From Treponema sp. (GTDB taxonomy: Bacteria; Spirochaetota; Spirochaetia; Treponematales; Treponemataceae): DNA of 64,000 nucleotides. This document shows, in pieces, positions 18,109 through 26,048 of the stretch (the first letter of the stretch is position 1; the number at the start of each line of letters is the position of its first letter). Made by a program: the position numbers and the translations under genes. Below the pieces are notes generated by a model. The model was not told the DNA's origin. It searched no databases and saw nothing but the letters and a program-made list of their open reading frames with translations. The stretch spans positions 62,001 to 126,000 of the forward strand of contig JAFSJX010000010.1 of NCBI GenBank assembly GCA_017449285.1, in the 5' to 3' direction.

Positions 18109-19092
18109 TCAATGACCAAAATTTAGCGAACGGATATTCTCCGCGTCACGAATCTTTCGCACCACGCGCAGTTTCGCGCTTCTGCTCGGACTGTTTTCCC
18201 GAACTTCCGTCTCCGCAGGCTCAACCGGCTTCCTCGTCAGCACTTCCGCGCACGGGCTTCCGCCACAGGTACACACCGCCTGTCCGGGCGGACACACGCA
18301 CTGCTTTCCCAGATTGCGGAAATAATTTTTTACGATACGGTCTTCAAGCGAATGGAAGGTAATCACTCCCAATTTTCCGCCCGCCTGCAAGACGTTAAAC
18401 GCATCATGCAAGGCAACAGGAAGCCTGTCCAGTTCGCTGTTCACCGAAATCCGCAACGCCTGGAACGTTCTCGTCGCAGGGTGAATCGCCCCATGACGAT
18501 AATTTCCAGGAACGGCAGACCAGACAATATCTGCCAGGGCTTTTGAAGACGAAATCCTACCACCCTTTCTCGCCTCAACGATTGCACTGGCAATACGTCT
18601 GCTGTATTTTTCGTCGCTGTACAGATAAATCATATCCGCCAGCTCCGCTTCGCGCGCTTCATTCACGATGTCAGCCGCGCTTTTACCGCTCTCTGCGTTC
18701 AGACGCATATCAAGCGGCTCGTCATATCTGAATGAGAATCCCCTCCCGGACTTCTCATAGTGGTACACACTTATGCCCAAATCAAACAGAATCAGATTCG
18801 GGCGTTCCGCATCGGCAGGAAAATCATGATAAAAATCATTGAACCAGCCGTTAAAAAAACGCATGCGCTCACCATACACGGCAAGACGCTCTCTTGCACG
18901 GGCTTGAATCACCTTGTCAGCGTCCAGCCCGATAATGCGAAGATGAGGAAAATGCGACAAAAACGCATCAGAATGACCGCCTTCCCCCAAGGTCGAATCA
19001 ATCATCAGCGCATTCTGTTCAAACGGCTCTCCCACAGGACTCAGCCACGAAAGACATTCCTGCAAGAGTACCGGCGTATGGACGATTTCCAC
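18109..19092 (-). CDS. rsmH: 16S rRNA (cytosine-N4)-methyltransferase RsmH
   Basis: 327 residues, GTG start at 19092 preceded by GGGGGAG. It methylates N4 of C1402 in 16S rRNA with SAM. It has the N-terminal HTPVLLQECLSWL and DSTLGEGGHSDAFL SAM-binding motif, LILFDLGISVYHYE, RGFSFRYDEPLDMRLN, HPATRTFQALRISVNSELD and HSLEDRIVKNYF, all diagnostic for RsmH/MraW. It is the second gene of the mraZ cluster. Confidence 0.96.
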   Translation of the reverse strand: MEIVHTPVLLQECLSWLSPVGEPFEQNALMIDSTLGEGGHSDAFLSHFPHLRIIGLDADKVIQARARERLAVYGERMRFFNGWFNDFYHDFPADAERPNLILFDLGISVYHYEKSGRGFSFRYDEPLDMRLNAESGKSAADIVNEAREAELADMIYLYSDEKYSRRIASAIVEARKGGRISSSKALADIVWSAVPGNYRHGAIHPATRTFQALRISVNSELDRLPVALHDAFNVLQAGGKLGVITFHSLEDRIVKNYFRNLGKQCVCPPGQAVCTCGGSPCAEVLTRKPVEPAETEVRENSPSRSAKLRVVRKIRDAENIRSLNFGH

Positions 19093-19124
19093 CCCACTCC
19101 CCCAAAAGCAAGCGTCACCGCCGC

Positions 19125-19568
19125 CTAAAAGTTTATCCCCGTAAGCAGCTCCGCCGCCTCGGAGATATTCGGCTCAAATTCTTCCACGCTCTTGCGGTAT
19201 TCTTCTGCATCCCAAAGCTCCACGTACCTATCCACCCCGATAATCACGCAGTCTTTGTTCAGCCCCGCATACTCGCGGAGAATCTGAGGAACGGAAATCC
19301 GACCAGCCTTGTCAAATTCCACCACTTGCGCCATGCCCAGCAAACGGTCACGCAGCATACGACCCTGACGGGAAAAAAGTGACGTATTTTCCATCAGTTT
19401 GGTCTTGAGTTCCGTCCAATATTCAGGAGTGTAGAGCCAAAGAGACTTATCCAGAGACTTGGCAATGATGAGGCTATCTTGTGTCAGCGCAGACCGCAAC
19501 TTTGCCGGAAACAAAATTCTCCCTTTTTCGTCCAGCGTGTTACGGTATTCACCGATTAACAGTTCCAT
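19125..19568 (-). CDS. mraZ: Transcriptional regulator MraZ
   Basis: 147 residues from ATG 19568 (MELLIGEYRNTLDEKGRILF), which matches the usual MraZ N-terminus. GTG at 19583 in the same frame is an alternative with GGGAG just 3 nt away. Two AbrB/SpoVT-like half domains are seen, with GEYRNTLDEKGRILFPAKLR and VEFDKAGRISVPQILREY. MraZ is the first gene of the dcw cluster and binds DNA repeats in its own promoter as a ring oligomer. The matching operator lies over the start region (19571-19610), so autoregulation is expected. Confidence 0.93.
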   Translation of the reverse strand: MELLIGEYRNTLDEKGRILFPAKLRSALTQDSLIIAKSLDKSLWLYTPEYWTELKTKLMENTSLFSRQGRMLRDRLLGMAQVVEFDKAGRISVPQILREYAGLNKDCVIIGVDRYVELWDAEEYRKSVEEFEPNISEAAELLTGINF

Positions 19569-19570
19569 AC

Positions 19571-19610
19571 CACTATTTTCCACTTACTCCCACATTTTCC
19601 CACTTATTTA
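19571..19610 (-). promoter_or_regulatory. MraZ operator: four GTGG boxes at exact 10-bp spacing
   Basis: On the minus strand the boxes read AAGTGGGAAA, ATGTGGGAGT, AAGTGGAAAA and TAGTGGTATG. GTGG recurs every 10 bp at plus-strand positions 19601, 19591, 19581 and 19571. MraZ of E. coli is known to bind TGGGN repeats separated by 5 nt, and this is the same pattern. The boxes cover the untranslated region and both possible mraZ starts, downstream of the -10 at 19612. Confidence 0.85.
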
Positions 19611-19611
19611 C

Positions 19612-19639
19612 ATTTTACACGCAAAAACGATAAAGTCAA
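19612..19639 (-). promoter_or_regulatory. Promoter of the mraZ-to-ftsZ cluster
   Basis: Minus strand TTGACT (19634-19639), a 16-bp spacer, TAAAAT (19612-19617). It lies immediately upstream of the MraZ boxes. Confidence 0.65.
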
Positions 19640-19730
19640 GGGATTTTTATACCGATAATGAATTTTTTTTGAGGGGAAAGGCCTGCGTAAAAAAATACGA
19701 GCGGTATGGCACAAAGCCCGCGCCACATGC

Positions 19731-19736
19731 TACACT
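19731..19736 (+). promoter_or_regulatory. Extended -10 element of a probable leaderless gene
   Basis: TGC-TACACT with TACACT at 19731-19736, followed by 7 nt and then ATG 19744. The -35 is weak. There is no Shine-Dalgarno sequence. Confidence 0.5.
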
Positions 19737-19743
19737 ATTCCCG

Positions 19744-20490
19744 ATGATAAACACCTACAACGAATCCGATTTGCACCGTACGCTCAAAAACCTGTACGCG
19801 CTTGAATACAACGGCAGAACCGAAGCCCCCTCAGGAAACTGGATTTGCGACATCGTAACCGAAAGTGGCGACGTGATTGAGATTCAGACCGCAAACATCT
19901 CAAAACTGACTCAAAAGACACGGGATTTGCTTGCGGCAGACAAAAAAGTAACAATTGTACACCCGCTCATCGCAGAAAAACTGATTGAGACTTATGCGGC
20001 GGACGGCTCTCTTGTCAGCAGACGAAAAAGTCCGAAAAGCCAGACGATATACGCAATGCTGCGCTCTCTCACAGGCATTTACCCGCTTTTGTTGCATAAA
20101 CAGTTTACGCTCGAAGTATTGCATGTCAGCATCACCGAACAGCGCAGAAAAACCGCCGCACCTGTCCAACTTGCAAACAAAAGCCGCCGCTTTCTGAAAG
20201 ACTGGGTTCCGCAAGGGAAAAAATTGGATTCGATTATCAAAAAAGAACGGTTTCACACCAAAGCAGACTGGCTCGCCCTGCTTCCGCCCACACTGCAAAA
20301 CAATTTCACCGTTTCAGACCTACAGAAAGCGATTTTTGCCCGCTCCTGGGGAAAAGACTTAAGCAAGTCAAACCGCACCGCAGCCGCTTCCCAAGCGCGC
20401 CTTTTAGTCTGGCTTTTTATGCGCATGGGCTTACTGGAAGAATGCGGAAAGCAAGGCCGAAGCAGACTCTTCAGGATAGCAACTGGATAA
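19744..20490 (+). CDS. Conserved-looking protein of unknown function (winged-helix-like C-terminus possible)
   Basis: 248 residues from ATG 19744. The frame is open further upstream but that part is promoter and mraZ antisense. Residues about 30-80 (NWICDIVTESGDVIEIQTANISKLTQKTRDLLAADKKVTIVHPL) alternate beta and alpha and carry a D...E-x-Q arrangement reminiscent of PD-(D/E)XK folds, which I regard as weak. The C-terminal 80 residues (WLALLPPTLQNNFTVSDLQKAIF, then ARLLVWLFMRMGLLEECGKQGRSRLFRI) look like a winged helix. No signal or TM was seen. It is transcribed divergently from mraZ. The gene is not recognised. Confidence 0.75.
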   Translation: MINTYNESDLHRTLKNLYALEYNGRTEAPSGNWICDIVTESGDVIEIQTANISKLTQKTRDLLAADKKVTIVHPLIAEKLIETYAADGSLVSRRKSPKSQTIYAMLRSLTGIYPLLLHKQFTLEVLHVSITEQRRKTAAPVQLANKSRRFLKDWVPQGKKLDSIIKKERFHTKADWLALLPPTLQNNFTVSDLQKAIFARSWGKDLSKSNRTAAASQARLLVWLFMRMGLLEECGKQGRSRLFRIATG

Positions 20491-20546
20491 GCCCCCTAGG
20501 CGACAAACTAGACATTTTCCCACATGAAAAAAAACGCAGAACGCAC

Positions 20547-20576
20547 AAAAAAAAACAGATCCGCCATGGACGGCGG
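20547..20576 (-). terminator. Intrinsic terminator (second) downstream of the flaA pair
   Basis: Minus strand: stem CCGCC/GGCGG with loop GTCCAT (stem arms 20572-20576 and 20561-20565), then after a short spacer a run of nine T. Confidence 0.6.
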
Positions 20577-20592
20577 CTGAAAAAGGAGAGAG

Positions 20593-20676
20593 AGAAACGG
20601 CAGTTTCTGTCAGAAAAAATTGCAGCCCGCACGGAGGCGGGCTGAAAAGCGTGAGAGAAGCGAATGCTTCTGTCAG
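20593..20676. repeat. Two matching small hairpins followed by GTCAG
   Basis: AGAAAC-GGCA-GTTTCT-GTCAG at 20593-20613 and AGAAGC-GAAT-GCTTCT-GTCAG at 20656-20676. Stem bases co-vary (A-T to G-C) while flanks and loop length are kept, so the structure appears to be the conserved part. The first flaA terminator lies between them. Confidence 0.55.
20614..20644 (-). terminator. Intrinsic terminator (first) downstream of the flaA pair
   Basis: Minus strand: CAGCCCGC, 6-nt loop, GCGGGCTG, then CAATTTTTT. Stem arms are at 20637-20644 and 20623-20630. Confidence 0.75.
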
Positions 20677-20686
20677 TTGAAAATAC

Positions 20687-21400
20687 TTACCAATCATCCC
20701 TCATATCATCTTCATCACGGTTTTCGATGTCGTAGAGGTCGGTAACGGCGCGCAAATCGTCAAAGTACAGGTAATATGTGCCGCGCGCGAGCATCGGATT
20801 ACAGTCAATCCTAAAGCCTACGATACGCAAGCCAGGTTTCGTACCATTGTATGCGCTCTGCTGAATAATGCCATGCTCTCCATCGGGAGTCGGCGGAATG
20901 GCGACCGTCATGCGCTTCCAGCCAGTAAAGGCAAGAGAACCCATGTACAATTCAAAATTATTTCCGTAGTAGTCCTGCACCAAAAGGGTCAACTGATGAT
21001 CCATATTGCGTCCAACGACCCATACAGAAACCGTTTTAGTAACGCCTTCAATCGGAATCGGGCGTGTTGAGCGCACGTAGAATGAGTTTATGCCACGGCG
21101 GAAGAATTCAACCTTAACACCGAGAACACGCTCATCGGGAGCATCCGCATCATCCTTAATCGGCTCTTTTGCGGCAGGTGAACCGCTGTGCAGACGGCTG
21201 CTAATCATACCATAGTCAGGAGAAATAGTGGCATTCCAAGACCCTTCAATCTCAAAGCGGTCTACGGAAACTTCGCGCAAAGCCTGACGGGCGGAATCAT
21301 TGCCGATAACCGTCGGGTCAGGTTCAGAAAGGCTTACGGACTGCGCAAAAACAAGCCCTGCCACGGCAAATACCAAACATGTTAAAATACTCTTTTTCAT
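20687..21400 (-). CDS. flaA: Flagellar filament outer layer protein FlaA (second of tandem pair)
   Basis: 237 residues with a Sec signal peptide (MKKSILTCLVFAVAGLVFAQ). The mature part has the FlaA features VDRFEIEGSWNATISPDYG, RVLGVKVEFFRRGINSFYVR, VSVWVVGRNMDHQLTLLVQDYYG and GFRIDCNP...YYLYFDDLRAVTDLYD. FlaA proteins coat the periplasmic flagellar core of spirochaetes. It follows the first flaA by 2 nt and ends in an acidic tail (ENRDEDDMRDDW). It is a divergent paralogue of its neighbour, as with the tandem FlaA-like genes of T. pallidum. Confidence 0.9.
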   Translation of the reverse strand: MKKSILTCLVFAVAGLVFAQSVSLSEPDPTVIGNDSARQALREVSVDRFEIEGSWNATISPDYGMISSRLHSGSPAAKEPIKDDADAPDERVLGVKVEFFRRGINSFYVRSTRPIPIEGVTKTVSVWVVGRNMDHQLTLLVQDYYGNNFELYMGSLAFTGWKRMTVAIPPTPDGEHGIIQQSAYNGTKPGLRIVGFRIDCNPMLARGTYYLYFDDLRAVTDLYDIENRDEDDMRDDW

Positions 21401-21402
21401 AC

Positions 21403-22167
21403 TTATTTACCATCCTGTGTTACTTTGCTGCTTGAGCCAGAGCCGGATGATCCCTTAGAACTTGAATCGCCAAATTCAATGTTCATCAGTTCATATCCAT
21501 CGAACACACTGCTCAACGTGTTTGTCGTATACTTGAGTTGGTCGAAGAAAATATTGAAGTCGTCTACATATTCATCGGGATCGGTACGGACTCTGAAGCC
21601 AACAAACGTCATCGTCTTTGGGCCAGAGCGAAGCCGTGAATGCTGACGCAGATAAGTCGGAACAGTGATGATAAGGTTGCGCCAGCCGTTAAAGGCAAGA
21701 TTTCCCGCAGGAAGCGTATACACACGACCGTCAGCATCGCGCACAAGCAAATCAATAAAGTACAGGTAGTTCGCGCCCCATACCCAAAAGTCAATCTGGG
21801 TCACGGTACCCTGCAGCGGAATTTCGTAAGGTTTGCCATCTTTTTCCGGATACACCTCAAACCAGTTCTCGCCCTTGCGTTTGTAACTGGTCTTTACACC
21901 AAGAACTTTCGGCTGTGCGTTGGGGTCTGTGTTCAGGATTTTCAGCGAATTTGGCTGACCGTCAAAATAATCCATTTTTGGATAGCCATTATCCGAGTCA
22001 ATAAACGCGCTCGTCTGGATATTCCACGTCCACTCGGTGTCACCCGTGTTGTCAAATTTATCGACAACAATAGTTTCAACAGCTCTGTTACTCGGCTGGG
22101 CGACTACTGGTACGCAGAACGCCGCAAGAAGAGCAAGAGTTATAAAGACTGTTACGCCCTTTTTCAT
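21403..22167 (-). CDS. flaA: Flagellar filament outer layer protein FlaA (first of tandem pair)
   Basis: 254 residues from ATG 22167 (GGAG 7 nt upstream; the GTG five codons earlier covers that ribosome site). The signal peptide ends near CVPVVAQ. It shares the FlaA layout with the downstream gene: VDKFDNTGDTEWTWNIQTS, PKVLGVKTSYKRKGENWFEV, DFWVWGANYLYFIDLLVRD and GFRVRTDPDE...IFFDQLKYTTN. The tail is a Ser/Gly/Lys-rich low-complexity stretch. A consensus promoter lies about 105 bp upstream, in keeping with an abundant structural protein. Confidence 0.92.
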   Translation of the reverse strand: MKKGVTVFITLALLAAFCVPVVAQPSNRAVETIVVDKFDNTGDTEWTWNIQTSAFIDSDNGYPKMDYFDGQPNSLKILNTDPNAQPKVLGVKTSYKRKGENWFEVYPEKDGKPYEIPLQGTVTQIDFWVWGANYLYFIDLLVRDADGRVYTLPAGNLAFNGWRNLIITVPTYLRQHSRLRSGPKTMTFVGFRVRTDPDEYVDDFNIFFDQLKYTTNTLSSVFDGYELMNIEFGDSSSKGSSGSGSSSKVTQDGK

Positions 22168-22271
22168 TCGATTCTCCTTCACTTGTTATTTCCAACCCGA
22201 ATCAGATTGGAATGACATCTTTTTGTTTATCGGAATCATATTCTTAAAACATTAGAAAATTTCGTACTCTT

Positions 22272-22300
22272 ATTATATTTCGACAGACTATCTTTGTCAA
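22272..22300 (-). promoter_or_regulatory. Consensus sigma70 promoter of the flaA pair
   Basis: Minus strand TTGACA (22295-22300), 17 bp, TATAAT (22272-22277). Both hexamers and the spacer are ideal. It leaves an untranslated leader of about 98 nt. Confidence 0.85.
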
Positions 22301-22332
22301 ACCGTTTTCTTATCATTTAATTGAAATTTGCC

Positions 22333-22361
22333 TTGATTTTATCAGAAAACAGTCTTATTAT
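22333..22361 (+). promoter_or_regulatory. Promoter of fba
   Basis: TTGATT (22333-22338), 17 bp, TATTAT (22356-22361). It leaves a leader of about 45 nt to ATG 22414. Confidence 0.65.
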
Positions 22362-22413
22362 ATGGTATAAACAAAATCGCTTAAAAAATTCGATTGTAGA
22401 TAAAGGAGATTCT

Positions 22414-23412
22414 ATGACGAGCTACAAAGAACTTGGCCTTGTGAACACAAAAGAACTGTTCGAAAAGGCAATGAAAGGCGGATACGCAGTTCCAGCGTAT
22501 AACTTCAACAACATGGAACAATTGCAGGCAATCATTCAGGCATGTGTGGAAACAAAATCGCCGGTAATCCTGCAGGTCTCTTCTGGCGCACGCAAATACG
22601 CCAACAAGAATTTATTGAAAAACATGGCACGTGGCGCGGTAGAATATGCCCATGAACTTGGCTACGACATTCCGATTGTCCTGCACCTTGACCACGGCAA
22701 TTCATTTGAACTGTGCAAAGACTGCATTGACTCAGGTTTCTCTTCCGTGATGATTGACGGCTCCGCACTCCCCTACGATGAGAATGTGGCTCTGACAAAA
22801 CAGGTCTGCGACTATGCCCATGCGCAGAAAGACTATGTGACCGTAGAAGGCGAACTCGGCGTTTTGGGCGGCGTTGAGGATGACGTTTCCGCAGAAGAAA
22901 GCAAATACACCAAGCCCGAGGAAGTTCAGGATTTCGTCTCAAAGACAGGCGTAGACTCACTGGCCATTTCCATCGGCACCAGCCACGGACGCTGCAAATT
23001 CACCCCGGAACAGTGTACGCGCAACGCAGACGGCATTCTGATTCCGCCGCCGCTGGCATTCAACGTGCTTGAAGCGATTGAAAAGAAACTGCCCGGATTC
23101 CCGATTGTTCTGCACGGCTCTTCCTCAATTCCGATTGAATACGTAAAGCAGATTGAAAAATACGGCGGTAAAGTCCCCGATTCAGTCGGCATTCCCGAAG
23201 AACAGCTGCGCAAGGCGGCAAAATCTGCGGTCTGTAAAATCAACATTGACTCAGACGGACGTCTGGCAATGACCGCCGCAATCCGCAAAGTCTTCGTTGA
23301 AGACCCGTCAGAATTTGACCCGCGCAAGTACCTGGGGCCTGCACGCGAAGAACTGAAGAAAATGTACGCCCGCAAGAACATCGAAGTTCTCGGTTCAGCA
23401 GGAAAAGCGTAA
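22414..23412 (+). CDS. fba: Fructose-bisphosphate aldolase, class II
   Basis: 332 residues from ATG 22414 (AAGGAG 7 nt upstream). It cleaves fructose-1,6-bisphosphate to DHAP and glyceraldehyde-3-phosphate using Zn2+. Motifs: AVPAYNFNNMEQLQA, HLDHGNSFELCKDCIDSGFSSVMIDGS trimmed around zinc ligands His91/His94 and Asp93, TVEGELGVLGGVED, SIGTSHGRCKF, and VLHGSSSIP with KINIDSDGR binding the phosphate. It is monocistronic with its own promoter and terminator. Confidence 0.97.
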   Translation: MTSYKELGLVNTKELFEKAMKGGYAVPAYNFNNMEQLQAIIQACVETKSPVILQVSSGARKYANKNLLKNMARGAVEYAHELGYDIPIVLHLDHGNSFELCKDCIDSGFSSVMIDGSALPYDENVALTKQVCDYAHAQKDYVTVEGELGVLGGVEDDVSAEESKYTKPEEVQDFVSKTGVDSLAISIGTSHGRCKFTPEQCTRNADGILIPPPLAFNVLEAIEKKLPGFPIVLHGSSSIPIEYVKQIEKYGGKVPDSVGIPEEQLRKAAKSAVCKINIDSDGRLAMTAAIRKVFVEDPSEFDPRKYLGPAREELKKMYARKNIEVLGSAGKA

Positions 23413-23434
23413 TCCGATGCAATCCGCATGGCAC

Positions 23435-23468
23435 AAACTCCAGCCGTCTTTGGCTGGAGTTTTTTTTT
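23435..23468 (+). terminator. Intrinsic terminator of fba
   Basis: Stem AAACTCCAGCC / GGCTGGAGTTT with loop GTCTTT, running into a T tract (23459-23468). Confidence 0.92.
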
Positions 23469-23512
23469 CACGAATAGACAGCGTTCACCAAGCCCGCCAC
23501 GACCACGGGTTC

Positions 23513-24169
23513 TCAGACAGTCTTTTTTATCGGAAGCAGTTCTTCCCGCAGTTTGAAGACAAATTTAGTTCTGAGCGCACAGAGGATGATATAGCCAGCG
23601 GAAAGCGTTCCCCACAGCATGGCGGAAAAAGCATAGCGCCACAACGTCTCAATCAGCGCGGGCAAAGCAATCTCAACAAGAATAATCAGCGCAGAAACGA
23701 CACACGCCTTTCGTTTTAAAACAATCACATTGAACAGCGTCCGCCCCTCAGAGGAAATGGCAATAACCATCACCAGATACAAAACAGGCTTTACAAACAG
23801 AAAGAAAAACGGCAGAGGAACGGCATTCGCAAAAATCTCGGCAGGAAGATACACGGCATAGAACGGCAAGAGAAAAAGCGCGCAGGACTCGATTTTTGTC
23901 CGCCATGAATCACGCGAAAGAAGCAGGAAAACACAATAGGCAAGCAGCGGAAAAACCGCACAGGTAAATACCGTCTGCGCATAAAAATAAGCCAGCCTGC
24001 CACCGATATATGGCGAACGGAACATAAAAAAGCCGCGAAACGCGCAGATTACTCCCGCCAGCACAAATGCGAAAAACGAAATCATAAGGCGGGTTTTTAC
24101 CGCAGGAAAACGCGAGACGACATAGTACAAAAATGCCAGCGGGAACAAAAGCAAACAAAACAAATACAT
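23513..24169 (-). CDS. Integral membrane protein of unknown function
   Basis: 218 residues from ATG 24169. An upstream in-frame GTG (24208) overlaps the putative -35 and is not preferred. There are about six to seven hydrophobic helices, starting at MYLFCLLLFPLAFLYYVV, with charged loops such as SRDSWRTKIES, and a basic C-terminus (LRTKFVFKLREELLPIKKTV). No known motif was seen. It is read divergently from infC. TACAAT lies exactly 6 nt before the ATG with a TTTACA -35 at 17 bp, so the mRNA is probably leaderless. Confidence 0.75.
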   Translation of the reverse strand: MYLFCLLLFPLAFLYYVVSRFPAVKTRLMISFFAFVLAGVICAFRGFFMFRSPYIGGRLAYFYAQTVFTCAVFPLLAYCVFLLLSRDSWRTKIESCALFLLPFYAVYLPAEIFANAVPLPFFFLFVKPVLYLVMVIAISSEGRTLFNVIVLKRKACVVSALIILVEIALPALIETLWRYAFSAMLWGTLSAGYIILCALRTKFVFKLREELLPIKKTV

Positions 24170-24175
24170 AGCGAA

Positions 24176-24204
24176 ATTGTACCGAAAAAAAGCGATTCTG
24201 TAAA
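24176..24204 (-). promoter_or_regulatory. Promoter giving a leaderless transcript of the membrane-protein gene
   Basis: Minus strand TTTACA (24199-24204), 17 bp, TACAAT (24176-24181), then 6 nt to ATG 24169. +1 would be the A of ATG. Confidence 0.6.
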
Positions 24205-24221
24205 TCACACAGACAAAACAC

Positions 24222-24251
24222 TAGACAAATATCCATATTTTCTGCTAATAT
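24222..24251 (+). promoter_or_regulatory. Promoter of the infC operon
   Basis: TAGACA (24222-24227), 18 bp, TAATAT (24246-24251). The leader is about 37 nt and includes AGGAGG. Confidence 0.6.
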
Positions 24252-24294
24252 ATAGAACACGCTTTGAAAAAGGTCTTAACAGACACAAGGAGGA

Positions 24295-24831
24295 ATGTTG
24301 GCAGACAATAAAGGATTGCGGATTAACGAACAAATCCGCGTGCGCGAGGTTCGGTTGATTGACGAAGAAGGCGGAAGAACGGGAATCATTCCCACAAGAG
24401 AAGCCTTGGAGTTGGCAAAGGAAAGAGACCTGGATCTTGTAGAAGTTTCGCCAAATGCAAATCCGCCGGTTTGTAAGATTCTGAACTATGGCAAGTATCG
24501 GTTTGAGCAGGAAAAAAGGCTCCGTGATTCCCGCAAGAACCAGAAAGCCCTTAAGAACAAGGAAATCCGTATGCAGCCGAAAATCGGCTCGGGCGACCTT
24601 GACACTAAGGCAAAGCATGTTCAGGAATTTTTGGACGAGGGCAACAAGGTAAAAGTAACGATTCGCTTCCGCGGTCGTGAACTTGCGCATACGGAACTCG
24701 GCTATGATGTTCTGAACGAAGTAAAGAAACGTCTGAGAGAGGGGTCATTCGTCGAGGAAAAAACTGCCGCTATGGAAGGTCGGTTTATGTCCATGACGTT
24801 GAACTCAAAGGTAAAACCAGGCGAAAAATAA
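24295..24831 (+). CDS. infC: Translation initiation factor IF-3
   Basis: 178 residues. IF-3 keeps the 30S subunit free and checks the initiator codon. N-domain: [20 protein letters not shown]; linker [27 protein letters not shown]-domain with [18 protein letters not shown]. The start is uncertain: ATG 24295 is only 1 nt after AGGAGG, while TTG 24298 has a 4-nt gap. A non-standard start codon is a known IF-3 autoregulation device in E. coli. It heads the operon with rpmI and rplT. Confidence 0.95.
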   Translation: MLADNKGLRINEQIRVREVRLIDEEGGRTGIIPTREALELAKERDLDLVEVSPNANPPVCKILNYGKYRFEQEKRLRDSRKNQKALKNKEIRMQPKIGSGDLDTKAKHVQEFLDEGNKVKVTIRFRGRELAHTELGYDVLNEVKKRLREGSFVEEKTAAMEGRFMSMTLNSKVKPGEK

Positions 24832-24847
24832 GGAACGAGGTAATTTC

Positions 24848-25048
24848 ATGCCTAAGATGAAGACAAAGAAAGCCAGCGCAAAACGCTTTTCACTGACAGG
24901 CACTGGCAAAGTGAAGTACAAGAAGATGAATCTTCGTCATATTCTGACAAAGAAATCTTCCAAGAGAAAGATGCACCTTCGTGGCGCAGGTATCCTTTCA
25001 GAAGACTCTGCGGCGAGAATCCGTAAGCAGCAGCTTCCGTATGGTTAA
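24848..25048 (+). CDS. rpmI: Ribosomal protein bL35
   Basis: 66 residues, [20 protein letters not shown] at the N-terminus and [24 protein letters not shown] at the end: the bL35 pattern. It is very basic and lies 16 nt after infC and 13 nt before rplT. Confidence 0.97.
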   Translation: MPKMKTKKASAKRFSLTGTGKVKYKKMNLRHILTKKSSKRKMHLRGAGILSEDSAARIRKQQLPYG

Positions 25049-25061
25049 TAAGGAGTAGGAA

Positions 25062-25421
25062 ATGTCTAGAGCAATAGATGGAACAAAACGCAACAATCGC
25101 CGCTCAAAAATCCTGAAACTCGCAAAGGGCTTTACAGGTCGCCGCGGAACAAACTACAAGGCTGCAAAAGACGCAGTTGTCAAGGCTCTCCGCCACGCTT
25201 ATGTTGACCGCCGTGACCGCAAGGGCGACTTCCGCCAGTTGTGGATTGCCCGTATCAACGCAGCAGTTCGTGACGAAGGAATGTCCTACTCACGCTTTAT
25301 TGACGGTCTGACAAAAGCCGGCGTTATCCTTAACCGCAAGGCATTGTCAAACATGGCTATTGAAGACCCCGTGGCTTTCAAGGCTGTAGTTGAAGTCGCT
25401 AAAAAAGCGCTGAAGGCATAA
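25062..25421 (+). CDS. rplT: Ribosomal protein bL20
   Basis: 119 residues, with the bL20 signature around [40 protein letters not shown] and [20 protein letters not shown]. It assembles early on 23S rRNA, and in several bacteria it represses this operon by binding its mRNA. No L20 leader site was identified here. The next gene starts 3 nt after its stop. Confidence 0.97.
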   Translation: MSRAIDGTKRNNRRSKILKLAKGFTGRRGTNYKAAKDAVVKALRHAYVDRRDRKGDFRQLWIARINAAVRDEGMSYSRFIDGLTKAGVILNRKALSNMAIEDPVAFKAVVEVAKKALKA

Positions 25422-25424
25422 AAT

Positions 25425-26039
25425 ATGGTTTCACTCGATCAAGTTCTTCTTCTGCAACAGAAAGTAGAAAGCGCTGTGGCTAAGATTGCTGAATTGAATC
25501 AGGCAGTCGCACAGAAGGATGCTGAGATTGCTGCTTTACGTAGCAAATGCGTAGAGCTCACAAACGCACTTTCGGCAAAAACGGAGCAGTTTTCTTCTTT
25601 CCAGTCAGACCAGAGCAAGATTGAGGAAGGCATCTTAAAAGCACTTGAACGCCTGAACGCCGTAGAAAGCACGGTTCTTTCCGTAGCGAATGCGACGGCT
25701 CAGGCAAGCGCACAGGCATCGGCAGCACAGCCAACTTCTGCCACACCTGCGCGTAAACTTTTCGCAAACGAATCAACAAATCCCGTTGCACCTGCGCAAC
25801 AGTCAGCCGCACAAAAACCTGTTACAACAGAGCCAGAACCGCCCGTTTCTCCCGATATGACGGTGGAGCAGGCAATGCAGATTCCAGAGGAGCAGTACGC
25901 GCCCATTGAGGCAGAATCTAATTCTGGAGCGGCAGACGTACATAGCGAGAGCATTGAGCCGGACATCACTTTCGATGACGCGCCCCTTTCCCCTGACCAA
26001 GGCGAGGCATCTTCCCAAGGTCAGTTCGATATTTTCTAA
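25425..26039 (+). CDS. Coiled-coil protein, ZapB-like, next to zapA
   Basis: 204 residues. Residues about 1-90 form a heptad-rich coiled coil (LQQKVESAVAKIAELNQAVAQKDAEIAAL, cut short here to key residues). The remainder is low-complexity Ala/Gln/Pro/Glu and acidic, with no TM or signal. A leading coiled coil directly before zapA suggests a ZapB-like partner that stacks on the Z-ring; homology to ZapB itself was not shown. It starts 3 nt after rplT and ends 9 nt before zapA, so it should be co-transcribed with both. Confidence 0.8.
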   Translation: MVSLDQVLLLQQKVESAVAKIAELNQAVAQKDAEIAALRSKCVELTNALSAKTEQFSSFQSDQSKIEEGILKALERLNAVESTVLSVANATAQASAQASAAQPTSATPARKLFANESTNPVAPAQQSAAQKPVTTEPEPPVSPDMTVEQAMQIPEEQYAPIEAESNSGAADVHSESIEPDITFDDAPLSPDQGEASSQGQFDIF

Positions 26040-26048
26040 GGGCGGCGT

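Noticed and set aside
20687-22167. Recent duplication of flaA
   Set aside because: The two proteins share fold motifs but differ at most positions and in tails, so they are old paralogues.
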